The position numbers and the translations under genes were made by a program. A model generated the notes under the pieces. It saw only the letters and a program-made list of their open reading frames with translations. It made no database searches and was not told where the DNA came from. Shown here in pieces: positions 35,024-43,338 of a stretch of 64,000 bases of DNA (its first letter is position 1; each line of letters begins with the position of its first letter). Source of the DNA: an uncultured Eudoraea sp. (GTDB taxonomy: Bacteria > Bacteroidota > Bacteroidia > Flavobacteriales > Flavobacteriaceae); the NCBI RefSeq assembly GCF_947258925.1, contig NZ_CAMYKG010000007.1, positions 62,001 to 126,000 on the forward strand, in the 5' to 3' direction.

Positions 35024-35776
35024 TTAGGAATTCATAGCTGAAATAATAAACTCTTTAAAATCCTTTGAAATAGGGATAAGTGTATTATTAATCATGATAT
35101 CCCTGGAGTTTATGGCGTCTATATGATCTACATTTACAATGTAAGACTTATGAGCCCTGTAGAATTTATTTTTAGGTAATTTCTCCAGATAATCTTTCAA
35201 GGGAGACCTTACCAGGAATTTCTTGTCTACCGTATTAACTTCCAGGTATACATTATCTGCCTTTATAAACTGGATATCTCCAAACTGAATTCTATAGTAA
35301 AGGTGTTGTTTTTTAACGAAGATAGAATCTTTAAGCACCGAATTGGAGACTACTTTTTCCTGACCTTCAGGAAGTTCCTGTCCACCTTCTTTGGTTGAGT
35401 AGTCAAAATTTGAAAGCGCTATTTCAATAGAAGTATAGAGATCCTGCTGTTCAAATGGTTTTACAAGATATCCGTTAGGTTTAACCGATTTAGCATTCTC
35501 AACAGTAGCCCGATCAGAATTAGAGGTAACGAAAATGAAAGGGATATTGTAGTTATCTCGAATATGTTTTCCCAGATCTATTCCTGTTTTGTCCGAGGCT
35601 AAAATGATATCAATAAGTACGAGGTCTACATGATTATTCTTTAAAACCTCCTCGGCTTGTTCGTAAACAATGACGTTATCTACAATCTCATATCCTATTT
35701 CCTCCAACATGGATTGCATGTCATCGGCAATAATAACATTATCTTCAACAATAAGAATTTTAATAGCTTGTTCCAA
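35024..35776 (-). CDS. LytTR family response regulator (REC-LytTR), TTG start
   Basis: 250 aa: receiver domain (about 5-120) with acidic EDN, phosphoacceptor D56 in DLVLIDIIL, and a VKPF lysine; then a LytTR DNA-binding domain (about 145-250) with FYRAHKSYIVNVDHI. The start codon is TTG (MEQAIKILIVEDN): an in-frame stop lies upstream with no ATG between, and the first internal Met would remove beta strand 1. It follows menA by 37 bp on the same strand and may be transcribed with it. Likely partner is the HisKA_2 kinase encoded downstream. Confidence 0.9.
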   Translation of the reverse strand: MEQAIKILIVEDNVIIADDMQSMLEEIGYEIVDNVIVYEQAEEVLKNNHVDLVLIDIILASDKTGIDLGKHIRDNYNIPFIFVTSNSDRATVENAKSVKPNGYLVKPFEQQDLYTSIEIALSNFDYSTKEGGQELPEGQEKVVSNSVLKDSIFVKKQHLYYRIQFGDIQFIKADNVYLEVNTVDKKFLVRSPLKDYLEKLPKNKFYRAHKSYIVNVDHIDAINSRDIMINNTLIPISKDFKEFIISAMNS

Positions 35777-35813
35777 GGCAAGTAAAGTATTAGGGGGTTA
35801 TGTCATTTCAAAT

Positions 35814-36722
35814 TTACAAAAAATAATAATACTCCAAGTAAAACAATAACCCTAACATAAAAGTACTGAGAGCTACTTTCTTCAATTCCGGATCAAATTT
35901 ACCGGGATCTTTAATTTTACTTACGACTATCAAATGACCAAATAGCGGTATAAATGCAATAAGGCATAGGGCACTTTTCCATGAATAATAATGATTCCCA
36001 ATAAAAAAAAGCATACATAAGAAAGCCAGGATAATGAGTGTATATTGATATAATTTACCTTTGGCAACACCGATCTTAACAATTATCGTATTCTTTTGAG
36101 CCCTTTTATCCGATTCATAATCTCTAAGGTTATTTAGATTGAGCACGGCGGTACTTAGAAGACCAATGGAAATGGCCGGAAACACTGATATAGTTGTCAA
36201 AAACTTAGTATATAAAAACATTGATCCCAGAACGCTGAGCAATCCAAAAAACAAGAAGACAAAAAGGTCGCCAAATCCTTTATAGCCATAGGCGTTTTTT
36301 CCAACGGTATATTTAATCGCAGCCCAAATACTAATTATGCCCAGAATGGTAAATAAAACCACATACATGATATACTGCTCGTAAAATGCAACGTATAGAA
36401 GTAGAAAGACAAGTACTAAATTTATAACTACAGAAACCTGAATACCCAATTTGAGTTCACTTTTAGACAACCGGCCACTTTGATATGCGCGTTTAGGACC
36501 AATTCTATCCTCATTATCCGTACCCTTTACCCCATCTCCAAAGTCATTGGCAAAATTCGAAGTAACCTGGAAACCAACTGTCGTTAAGAGAGCAAGAATA
36601 AAAATAATGGAATCCTTAAAGCCATAGATATTGGCCATGGCGGTGCCAACAAATATTCCGGATAATGATAAGGGAAGGGTCCTCAAGCGGGCTGCGCTGA
36701 GCCAGGCTCTAAATTTGGTCAC
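35814..36722 (-). CDS. menA: 1,4-Dihydroxy-2-naphthoate polyprenyltransferase
   Basis: Membrane UbiA-family prenyltransferase making demethylmenaquinone. 302 aa, about eight to nine membrane segments. First Asp-rich motif NDFGDGVKGTDNEDR (about 58-72), second motif NLRDYESDKRAQKNT (about 197-211). GTG start (MTKFRAWLSAARLRTLPLSL): the G is shared with the TAG stop of the upstream SPOR-like gene (TAGTG), so the two are translationally coupled. Confidence 0.93.
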   Translation of the reverse strand: MTKFRAWLSAARLRTLPLSLSGIFVGTAMANIYGFKDSIIFILALLTTVGFQVTSNFANDFGDGVKGTDNEDRIGPKRAYQSGRLSKSELKLGIQVSVVINLVLVFLLLYVAFYEQYIMYVVLFTILGIISIWAAIKYTVGKNAYGYKGFGDLFVFLFFGLLSVLGSMFLYTKFLTTISVFPAISIGLLSTAVLNLNNLRDYESDKRAQKNTIIVKIGVAKGKLYQYTLIILAFLCMLFFIGNHYYSWKSALCLIAFIPLFGHLIVVSKIKDPGKFDPELKKVALSTFMLGLLFYLEYYYFL

Positions 36723-37318
36723 TAATAGGGATCTTCAATTTTTATTCGTTTCCCATCCTGATAGGACGCTACAAATGCATCGTCAAATCCCATTTTAACC
36801 AACTGATATCTGAAGGACCTGGCTTCTTCCAATGTTTCAAAATTTCCTAAGGAATACGAGTAAAACGGATTAGTTTTAACAAACATAGTGTTTGCCAACG
36901 ATTCAGAAGACAGGGTAAGATTATTATCAACAAAGGATTTAACCTGGACAGAATATATTTTCTCTTTTTCTAAGAACTTCTTAGCCAGATAGAATTCTTT
37001 TACCAGGCTTAATTCTTCATTTTTTGTTTGCAGATTGTCTATCCTGGTTTTTACTGCCTCCAGGCTATCTATTGAAACCAATAAATTTTGATTGTCATAG
37101 GTATTAGACCTGCTAAGTCCGGCCGTAAATGAAGTAATTGCCAAAGCTCCTATTAAAAAAAGAGCCGTTACCCCTGCTAGGATATTCCTTTGGATCTTAC
37201 TCCTTTTTAGCTCTTTATTTTTAAATTTTATTTGATCTAACAAGCGTTCATTTATAATCTGTGCTTTGTCAATATCTTTATGTAGTTCTAGTAAATCGCT
37301 TTCTTCAATAAATGGCAT
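36722..37318 (-). CDS. Membrane protein with coiled coil and SPOR-like C-terminal domain
   Basis: 198 aa: a cytoplasmic Lys-rich helix (about 1-45), one membrane segment (about 46-68, NILAGVTALFLIGALAITSF), a coiled coil (about 75-115) and a C-terminal SPOR-like part (IYSVQVKSF then FYSYSLGNFETLEEARSFR, about 120-195). SPOR domains bind denuded peptidoglycan at division sites; here the resemblance is moderate. Coupled to menA by a 1-bp stop/start overlap. Function unknown. Confidence 0.7.
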   Translation of the reverse strand: MPFIEESDLLELHKDIDKAQIINERLLDQIKFKNKELKRSKIQRNILAGVTALFLIGALAITSFTAGLSRSNTYDNQNLLVSIDSLEAVKTRIDNLQTKNEELSLVKEFYLAKKFLEKEKIYSVQVKSFVDNNLTLSSESLANTMFVKTNPFYSYSLGNFETLEEARSFRYQLVKMGFDDAFVASYQDGKRIKIEDPY

Positions 37319-37345
37319 TTCATATTATATTTAGGGGTCCGGTGA

Positions 37346-37376
37346 TAAAAATAAGTAAAAAGCTTATTATCAACAA
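37346..37376 (-). promoter_or_regulatory. Probable promoter of the SPOR-like/menA transcript
   Basis: Minus strand TTG (37374-37376), 20-bp spacer, TATTTTTA (37346-37353, one mismatch to TAnnTTTG). The start codon is 28 bp downstream. Confidence 0.45.
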
Positions 37377-37469
37377 AATATATAAGATTTTAGTCAAAAG
37401 TAATCGTTTTATCGGAGGAATTATACAGGTGCTTACCAATTTTTATAAACCATTATACCTTAAATCGGT

Positions 37470-38300
37470 TCATAAACTGTATATCCCGTCATTTTTTATT
37501 TCAATTTTTCTTTCCCTGTAAAGGGTTCCAATGGCTTTTTTGAAGACTTTTTTACTCATCCGGAATTTCTCCTGTATTTCCTCAGGTGCAGATTTATCAT
37601 GAAGGGCAATATAACCGCCTTCCAGTTCTAACTGTTCAAAGATTTGTTTCGCAGCAGGTTCAAGACTTGAATAGCCAATAGGTTTTAGGGATATATCTAC
37701 CTTGTTATCTTCTCTAATATTTTTAACATAACCCTTAACAGACATTCCAACTTCTATTGGCTGAAATACTTCATTTGTGAAAATCAGTCCTCTGTATTTA
37801 TTGTTAATTATCACATCCCAACCCAAATCAGATTTCCTGCTCACCAAAAGATCCACTTCCTCCTTAGGTGAAAGTGATAACTCTTCGTTTTTTACGAATT
37901 TATTTAACCTGGAAGAAGCCACTAACCTAAAAGTCTTTTCATCCAGATAACAAAAGACAACATACGACTTACCTTCAATCATTTTTGTTTGTTGTTCCCC
38001 GAAAGGAACTAACAAATGTTTTTCTAATCCCCAATCTAAAAAGGCCCCAAAATCATTTACCTCAGCAACTTTAAGGAATCCGAAAGAATTTCTTCTGATT
38101 AATGGATTTAGCGTTGTAGCAATGGGGCGTTCTTCGTGATCAAGATAGCAAAAGACGCGTATTTCATCCCCTATTTCATAATTTACAGGAACATATTTCG
38201 TAGGAAGTAATAAATCATCTACATCATCGTCACCCAGAAATAAACCTACACCTGTCTCCCGCAGGATTTTTAAAGTATTATAATTTCCTAATTCTATCAT
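37470..38300 (-). CDS. CvfB family S1-like RNA-binding protein
   Basis: 276 aa with three S1-like OB folds (about 1-60, 65-130, 140-205) and a C-terminal winged helix (about 220-276, EEIQEKFRMSKKVFKKAIG). Motifs GLFLGDDDVDDLLLPTKYVP and GAFLDWGLEKHLLVPFGEQ are typical of CvfB/YitL. In Staphylococcus CvfB is an RNA-binding virulence regulator; here a role in RNA metabolism is inferred. Flanked by DUF2853 upstream and the SPOR-like gene downstream. Confidence 0.9.
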   Translation of the reverse strand: MIELGNYNTLKILRETGVGLFLGDDDVDDLLLPTKYVPVNYEIGDEIRVFCYLDHEERPIATTLNPLIRRNSFGFLKVAEVNDFGAFLDWGLEKHLLVPFGEQQTKMIEGKSYVVFCYLDEKTFRLVASSRLNKFVKNEELSLSPKEEVDLLVSRKSDLGWDVIINNKYRGLIFTNEVFQPIEVGMSVKGYVKNIREDNKVDISLKPIGYSSLEPAAKQIFEQLELEGGYIALHDKSAPEEIQEKFRMSKKVFKKAIGTLYRERKIEIKNDGIYSL

Positions 38301-38323
38301 GAAAAGGTTTTAACCTATTAAGT

Positions 38324-38349
38324 AAAAAACCGCCTTTGATCAGAACGGC
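38324..38349 (-). terminator. Possible terminator after the DUF2853 gene
   Basis: Minus strand AGCCG, 16-nt loop, CGGTT then TTTT: a short stem (one G-T pair) with a six-T run, 12 bp after the stop at 38361. Confidence 0.45.
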
Positions 38350-38360
38350 TATTAAATATC

Positions 38361-38705
38361 CTAAGAATAAACAGATTCTTTCTTAAAGTGCTTTGCCAAC
38401 ATATAATAAACAACAGCCCTATGTTTGTTTCTTTCCGAAGAACCATAAGTCGCTATAACGCTTTGGATAGCCTCCATGAGTTCGGGACCATCTGAAAGGC
38501 CTAATTTTTTAATTAAGAAGTTTTTCTTTACCGTTTCAAGTTCAGATGCATCGGTTCCGGAAACTTTTGAAGAATCCCTGTTATAAATGGAGGGACCTAG
38601 TCCAACGGTTACTTTTTTTAAAAAATCCATATCAGGGGTCTCTCCAAATTTACCCCGGATATCGGCAGCATACTGCTCTATAAGTAAAACTCTTTTATTG
38701 CTCAT
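38361..38705 (-). CDS. DUF2853 family protein
   Basis: 114-aa small helical protein. KFGETPDMDFLKKVTVGLGP and RNKHRAVVYYMLAKHF are the conserved blocks of DUF2853. No signal peptide or membrane segment. A structural family of unknown function. It follows menD by 34 bp and is probably co-transcribed with the men genes. Confidence 0.85.
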   Translation of the reverse strand: MSNKRVLLIEQYAADIRGKFGETPDMDFLKKVTVGLGPSIYNRDSSKVSGTDASELETVKKNFLIKKLGLSDGPELMEAIQSVIATYGSSERNKHRAVVYYMLAKHFKKESVYS

Positions 38706-38739
38706 AAGGTTAGTAATCTTTTTTGGAACTAAGTCCGTT

Positions 38740-40497
38740 CTAAGATATGAAATCGAAATAATTAAGCAAAATTTTATCGTTCAGGACTCTGGGTGTTTTT
38801 ACCTCCAAAAGTTGGGGGGAATCTGAAGGCAAATAAAAGTTTGACAACGCTGATTTTAAACTAGATTCATCTTCAGCTTCATAATGATTTATTTTAAAGA
38901 GCGCACAAAGTTTTTTCAACTCCAAATCCTGAACAGTCTCAAAAAAAGTTTCAAAATTTTGAGTATTTTCCTTACCCGGTAAAATTCTAAATATCCCTCC
39001 GCCACCATTATTAATCACTATAATTCTTAGATCGTTACGCAAATAAGAATTCCATAGTCCGTTACTATCATAAAAGAAACTCAGGTCTCCTGTTATTAGT
39101 AAAGTAGGGCTTACGGAATAAATTGACGATCCGGCTGCTGTTGAAGTACTGCCGTCTATACCACTGGTTCCTCTATTGCAATATACGTTAAGAGAAGGAT
39201 CCAAATCAAACAGCTGTGCATATCTCACTGTTGAACTATTAGCCAGATGAAGCTGATAGCCTTTAGGAATCCCTGCACATATTATGTGAAAAGCCAAAAA
39301 ATCTGTAAATGGAATTTCATTTAGATACGTTTTTCTTCGGTTTAGATATTTTTCTTTTACCCTACTCCAGGTTTCGTAATAATTACTCCGCACTTCAGTA
39401 GTATGCTTCATCATATTTTCGAAATACCTGTTTTCATCCGTTTTTATATGCTTTGTAAGTGAGAAGAAAGTATCATATGCCTTTTTATTATGTATGTGCC
39501 AGTGATGCTCTGGTTTAAATTTTCTGAGAAAGGCTTTTATTTTTTTAGAAACGATCAGGCCTCCCATAGTAACCAAAATATTCGGCTGCAGTTCTTTAAA
39601 CTTTACATCGCGGTCCTCAGACTTTTCAATGGGGGCTATTATACTATCTATACTGGGGAAAAAATTTTGATGATGGACATTGGAAGTAACTTCCGTAAAA
39701 ACGATTACTGATTCCTCATTCGCGATGTAGTTTAAATAGTCACTATTTATACGGTCGGGATAATTGACCCCGATAATGAACATTTTCTTTGCCGACTTAT
39801 TCCATACTTGTCCAAGTTCCTCCCAATTGGTTTTCTCATGGTTATTTTCACAACTCAATGGAATACATTCCGGGCTTACGGTTACATCTTCCTCTGTATC
39901 ATACAATGGTTCTTCAAAAGGAATATTGATGTGTACCGGGCTGTTTTCCAGAATTGCCAAACATAGCGCATTGTTCAATTCGTTATCATTAAAAGATTGA
40001 ATCTGAAGCTGCAACTCATCCGTAGCAGCCTCTTGAAGAAATAATGAGGGTTCAAATCCTTTTATGGTATCACTGGCATGGTTGATATCCTGCTTTAAAT
40101 TTGCGGTATAGCCTATATGTTTTTCAAATATTGATTCTTGCCTTATTGTCTGGCCATCGCCAATATCTACCTTATAGCCTGGCCTATCTGCTGAAATGAT
40201 AACTAGCGGAATATCGCTGTAAAAAGCTTCCGCCACTGCAGGGTAGTAATTTAAAAGAGCACTTCCTGAGGTACAGACGGCTATAACAGGTTTTTGTAAA
40301 TGTTGTGCCATGCCCAAAGCAAAAAAGCCTGCACTTCGTTCATCAACTATGCTATAACAGGAAAAATATGGATCATTGGTAAAACCAATGGTTAATGGCG
40401 CATTCCTTGACCCTGGGGAGATTACCACATTCCTGATACCCCTTGATTTACAATGGAACACAACCGATTGAGCCGAAGGAATACTAGAATATTTCAT
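38740..40497 (-). CDS. menD: 2-Succinyl-5-enolpyruvyl-6-hydroxy-3-cyclohexene-1-carboxylate synthase
   Basis: ThDP-dependent condensation of isochorismate and 2-oxoglutarate in menaquinone synthesis. 585 aa from the ATG at 40497 (MKYSSIPSAQSVVFHC); a longer reading would run 49 residues into menF and is not conserved. Features: VVISPGSRNAPL (about 25-36), CTSGSALLNYYPAVAEAFYS (about 72-91), and the ThDP/Mg motif ITGDLSFFYDSNGLW (about 440-455). 49 bp after menF. Confidence 0.93.
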   Translation of the reverse strand: MKYSSIPSAQSVVFHCKSRGIRNVVISPGSRNAPLTIGFTNDPYFSCYSIVDERSAGFFALGMAQHLQKPVIAVCTSGSALLNYYPAVAEAFYSDIPLVIISADRPGYKVDIGDGQTIRQESIFEKHIGYTANLKQDINHASDTIKGFEPSLFLQEAATDELQLQIQSFNDNELNNALCLAILENSPVHINIPFEEPLYDTEEDVTVSPECIPLSCENNHEKTNWEELGQVWNKSAKKMFIIGVNYPDRINSDYLNYIANEESVIVFTEVTSNVHHQNFFPSIDSIIAPIEKSEDRDVKFKELQPNILVTMGGLIVSKKIKAFLRKFKPEHHWHIHNKKAYDTFFSLTKHIKTDENRYFENMMKHTTEVRSNYYETWSRVKEKYLNRRKTYLNEIPFTDFLAFHIICAGIPKGYQLHLANSSTVRYAQLFDLDPSLNVYCNRGTSGIDGSTSTAAGSSIYSVSPTLLITGDLSFFYDSNGLWNSYLRNDLRIIVINNGGGGIFRILPGKENTQNFETFFETVQDLELKKLCALFKINHYEAEDESSLKSALSNFYLPSDSPQLLEVKTPRVLNDKILLNYFDFIS

Positions 40498-40546
40498 AGG
40501 CGACACAAAAATACAACGGAACAGTGTGTTAATCCAATCAATTGGC

Positions 40547-41596
40547 CTAATTAAATACCATGTTAAGCATAGTTTCACTTTTATGAACTGTTTCCATCCA
40601 TTCATGCTCGGGATTGGAATCGCGGGTAATGCCACCGCCAACATATAAAGAGGCTACTTTATCCCTTATTTGCATACAACGCAGGTTAACAAACAGATGA
40701 GCTGTTTTTTCCTTATCCAGATTTAGTTCTCCCAAAAATCCGGTGTAATATTCCCGTTTATAATTTTCATGACTTTTTATAAATGATGCTGCGTCATGCA
40801 CCGGAAGACCACAAACAGCCGGTGTAGGATGCAATGCATCTATTATACTCTTTAAATCATGGTCACCAATTGTTCCTGAAATCCTGGTCTTTAAGTGCCA
40901 TAAATTCCCTGCTTTTGCAGAATTTACGTTGCCAACGGACAAATCGGGTACGAAACTCCTTAGCTGTTTAGTGATGTGTTGGGTAACCATTACCTGCTCT
41001 TCCAGTTCTTTCTTTCCCCATATGGGTTTGTCGCCCGATGTATTTTTCATGGTGCCTGCAAGTGAAGAAGTATTTATAGTTGAATTTTGCCTGAGTAAAA
41101 GCAACTCAGGAGTGGCTCCTATCCATAGACCTATTTTTGGATGATACCATAAATAGCATAAGGCATTAGGGTAACAACTTAGGACCCTGTCAAATATTTG
41201 AATTGGGGAACTCTTAACGGGAACCTCAATTTTCCGTGAAAGCACAACCTTTTGAAGCTTTGTATGCGCTATTTCTTGAATCCCTTTGTTTACAATTTCA
41301 AGGTGATAGTTCCTTCCCTTTTCATGCCCGGGTTCGAAAGTTGTCTTATTTAATTCAAACTTACGGACCCTGTAATCAATTGTAAGCTGTTTATCCGGTC
41401 TAATTAGTATGGCCGGGGAATCCTTATCAAATGGAGCAAATACAAAACCTGATTCATTAAAATCATTTGCATAATGAGTCTTTGCTTCATTTTGCAGGAT
41501 TGAGATGACTTTATCGGTATTTGGTTTTCTATAGGCAACAAGAGGTAATTTACTTTTCCAATGAGTTTCAATGCTGCCAAATTGATCTAAAGACAT
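40547..41596 (-). CDS. menF: Isochorismate synthase
   Basis: Chorismate-binding enzyme converting chorismate to isochorismate, first step to menaquinone. 349 aa from ATG 41596 (MSLDQFGSIETHW), 1 bp after the menI stop; a start 21 bp upstream overlapping menI is also possible. KVVLSRKIE, GATPELLLLRQ, SSLAGTMKN, CGLPVHDAASFI and the C-terminal YVGGGITRDSNPEHEW are the family blocks. The entC/dhbC siderophore type is related, but the neighbourhood is purely menaquinone. Confidence 0.92.
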   Translation of the reverse strand: MSLDQFGSIETHWKSKLPLVAYRKPNTDKVISILQNEAKTHYANDFNESGFVFAPFDKDSPAILIRPDKQLTIDYRVRKFELNKTTFEPGHEKGRNYHLEIVNKGIQEIAHTKLQKVVLSRKIEVPVKSSPIQIFDRVLSCYPNALCYLWYHPKIGLWIGATPELLLLRQNSTINTSSLAGTMKNTSGDKPIWGKKELEEQVMVTQHITKQLRSFVPDLSVGNVNSAKAGNLWHLKTRISGTIGDHDLKSIIDALHPTPAVCGLPVHDAASFIKSHENYKREYYTGFLGELNLDKEKTAHLFVNLRCMQIRDKVASLYVGGGITRDSNPEHEWMETVHKSETMLNMVFN

Positions 41597-41597
41597 A

Positions 41598-42020
41598 CTA
41601 GGCTCTTGGTAGCGCAATAGTGGTTAATTTGCATATTGAAATGAGATTGCCTTCAATATCCGTTACTTTTATGTCCCATAATTGGGTAGTTCTGCCTTTA
41701 TGGATAATTGTTGCGCGGGCAAAGACCTCCCCTTCACTTATACTCTTTACGTGATTTGCGGATGTTTCAATACCACGGACAAAGAATTTTTGACCATCCA
41801 GAAACACATATGAAGCGGCACTTCCCACACTTTCGGCCAAAGCAACAGTTGCGCCACCGTGTAAGACGCCATCGGGTTGATGAACCTTTGAATTTACCGG
41901 CATTTTCGCAATCAGGTAATTTTCACCTACATCAATAAATTCAATTTCCAGGGTCTCCATAAGGGTATTTTTACAAATATCATTGCATACCTTTAGTATT
42001 TTGTCCTTGTATTCGTTCAT
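41598..42020 (-). CDS. menI: Hotdog-fold thioesterase, probable 1,4-dihydroxy-2-naphthoyl-CoA hydrolase
   Basis: 140 aa from the ATG at 42020 (MNEYKDKILKVCN). HQPDGVLHGGATVALAESVG contains the HGG loop and catalytic Glu of the PaaI/YdiI group; the sequence around it resembles YdiI (MenI). Being first in the menI-menF-menD row supports DHNA-CoA hydrolysis, although general PaaI-like acyl-CoA activity cannot be excluded. A weak promoter (TTG, 22 bp, TAATTTTA) precedes it. Confidence 0.82.
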   Translation of the reverse strand: MNEYKDKILKVCNDICKNTLMETLEIEFIDVGENYLIAKMPVNSKVHQPDGVLHGGATVALAESVGSAASYVFLDGQKFFVRGIETSANHVKSISEGEVFARATIIHKGRTTQLWDIKVTDIEGNLISICKLTTIALPRA

Positions 42021-42078
42021 AGAAATTATTTTGCGTAAAATTAAGCATTCAAATGCAACTAATAACAATTGAAATACT

Positions 42079-42729
42079 ATGAGTAGTGCACCTTTGGGAA
42101 AATCTGTTCGTTATCAGAGTACAAATACCTATGAAACACTAAACACCCTTACCAATGAAACAAAAAACGTATGGATTGTTTTTCACGGGATTGGGTATTT
42201 GAGCAAGTATTTTCTAAAATATTTTGATGAATTAAATCCTACGGAAAACTATATCATTGCACCACAGGCACCTTCTAAATATTATCTGGGGAGCGAATAT
42301 AAACATGTGGGCGCCAGCTGGCTTACAAAAGAAAATACCGAAACAGAAATTCAAAATAATCTTAATTATCTAAATTCCATTTTAGCGGAAGAAGTAATCC
42401 CAGCGCATTGCAATGTGATTGTATTTGGATACTCACAGGGAGTTTCCATGGCTGCCAGATGGGTTGCCCGATCTAAATTTGATTGTCAGCAATTGGTCCT
42501 GTATGCAGGGGGCATTCCTCACGAATTAAATGCATCGGATTTTCAGCATTTGGGAAATAGCACCAGGATAACAATAATAATAGGTAATCAAGATAAATAC
42601 CTTACAGATGAGGTCCTGGCTAATGAGAGAGAAAAAAGCAAGGCTGTATTTAAGGGAAGGGCAAAAGAGCTTATTTTTGATGGTGGTCATATCGTTAAAA
42701 AAGAACTTTTAAAAAGCTTAATTTTATGA
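42079..42729 (+). CDS. Alpha/beta hydrolase, phospholipase/carboxylesterase type
   Basis: 216 aa. Nucleophile elbow FGYSQGVSMAARW (Ser at about 122), oxyanion region FHGIGYLSKYF, and a C-terminal DGGHIVK His; an Asp in IGNQDKYLTD completes the triad. Looks like a YpfH/carboxylesterase-type enzyme. Divergent from the men operon; it does not look like MenH. Overlaps the next gene by 4 bp (ATGA). Confidence 0.85.
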   Translation: MSSAPLGKSVRYQSTNTYETLNTLTNETKNVWIVFHGIGYLSKYFLKYFDELNPTENYIIAPQAPSKYYLGSEYKHVGASWLTKENTETEIQNNLNYLNSILAEEVIPAHCNVIVFGYSQGVSMAARWVARSKFDCQQLVLYAGGIPHELNASDFQHLGNSTRITIIIGNQDKYLTDEVLANEREKSKAVFKGRAKELIFDGGHIVKKELLKSLIL

Positions 42730-43283
42730 CGAAGCCGGTAATTTTGGAAAATGATCGGGTAAGACTCTCTCCCCTCACTCTGGATAACTATTCAAATTTG
42801 CAAATTGTCGCTGCTGAAGATAAACTTATTCAATATTCCCCTTCAGATATAGCAACTCCTGCAGCCCTTAGAAATTATGTTGAAATAGCCCTTGATCAAC
42901 TAAAGCAGAGAACCTCACTGCCCTTTATAATCTTTGATAAACAAGTCAGTGCCTTTGCCGGATGTACGAGATATATGAATATAGATCATAAAAACAAGGT
43001 ATTGGAAATTGGCTCCACCTGGATCGGAAGAAAATTTCAGGGTACCGGACTTAACGCACAAATGAAATACCTGTTACTTGACCGTGCTTTTAATTCCCTT
43101 GGGTTTGAAAAGGTTTCTTTCAGGATTGACAAACGAAATACGCAATCCAGAAAAGCAGTGGAAAAGCTTGGTGCTATCCTGGAAGGAATTCTCAGGCAAA
43201 ATGTTTATTTATTAGATGGTTATAAGCGGGATACCTGCCATTATGGTATCCTCAAAAATGAATGGGAGCAGCATCTTCATTAA
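42726..43283 (+). CDS. GNAT family N-acetyltransferase (RimJ/RimL-like)
   Basis: 185 aa. VRLSPLTLDNYSNL at the start and IGSTWIGRKFQGTGLNAQMK (acetyl-CoA loop) followed by RIDKRNTQSRKAVEKLGA are typical of the RimL/Acetyltransf_3 group, which acetylates protein N-termini or small molecules. Translationally coupled to the hydrolase by the ATGA overlap. Substrate unknown. Confidence 0.87.
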   Translation: MTKPVILENDRVRLSPLTLDNYSNLQIVAAEDKLIQYSPSDIATPAALRNYVEIALDQLKQRTSLPFIIFDKQVSAFAGCTRYMNIDHKNKVLEIGSTWIGRKFQGTGLNAQMKYLLLDRAFNSLGFEKVSFRIDKRNTQSRKAVEKLGAILEGILRQNVYLLDGYKRDTCHYGILKNEWEQHLH

Positions 43284-43296
43284 TGAACATAAGAAT

Positions 43297-43311
43297 AGGC
43301 CAGTATGGCCT
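43297..43311. terminator. Weak hairpin between convergent genes
   Basis: AGGCCA GTA TGGCCT, a 6-bp GC-rich stem without a T run, between the GNAT gene and the YD-like hypothetical gene. Confidence 0.3.
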
Positions 43312-43338
43312 AATTGGATCTATTTGGTGTTGAAATTG

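Noticed and set aside
37312-37521. 69-codon plus-strand frame between the SPOR-like and cvfB genes
   Set aside because: Overlaps the cvfB 3' end, no family resemblance; the region is better explained as a promoter for the SPOR-like gene.
42079-42729. Alpha/beta hydrolase as the missing MenH
   Set aside because: Motifs and size fit the carboxylesterase/YpfH type, and the gene is divergent from the men operon.
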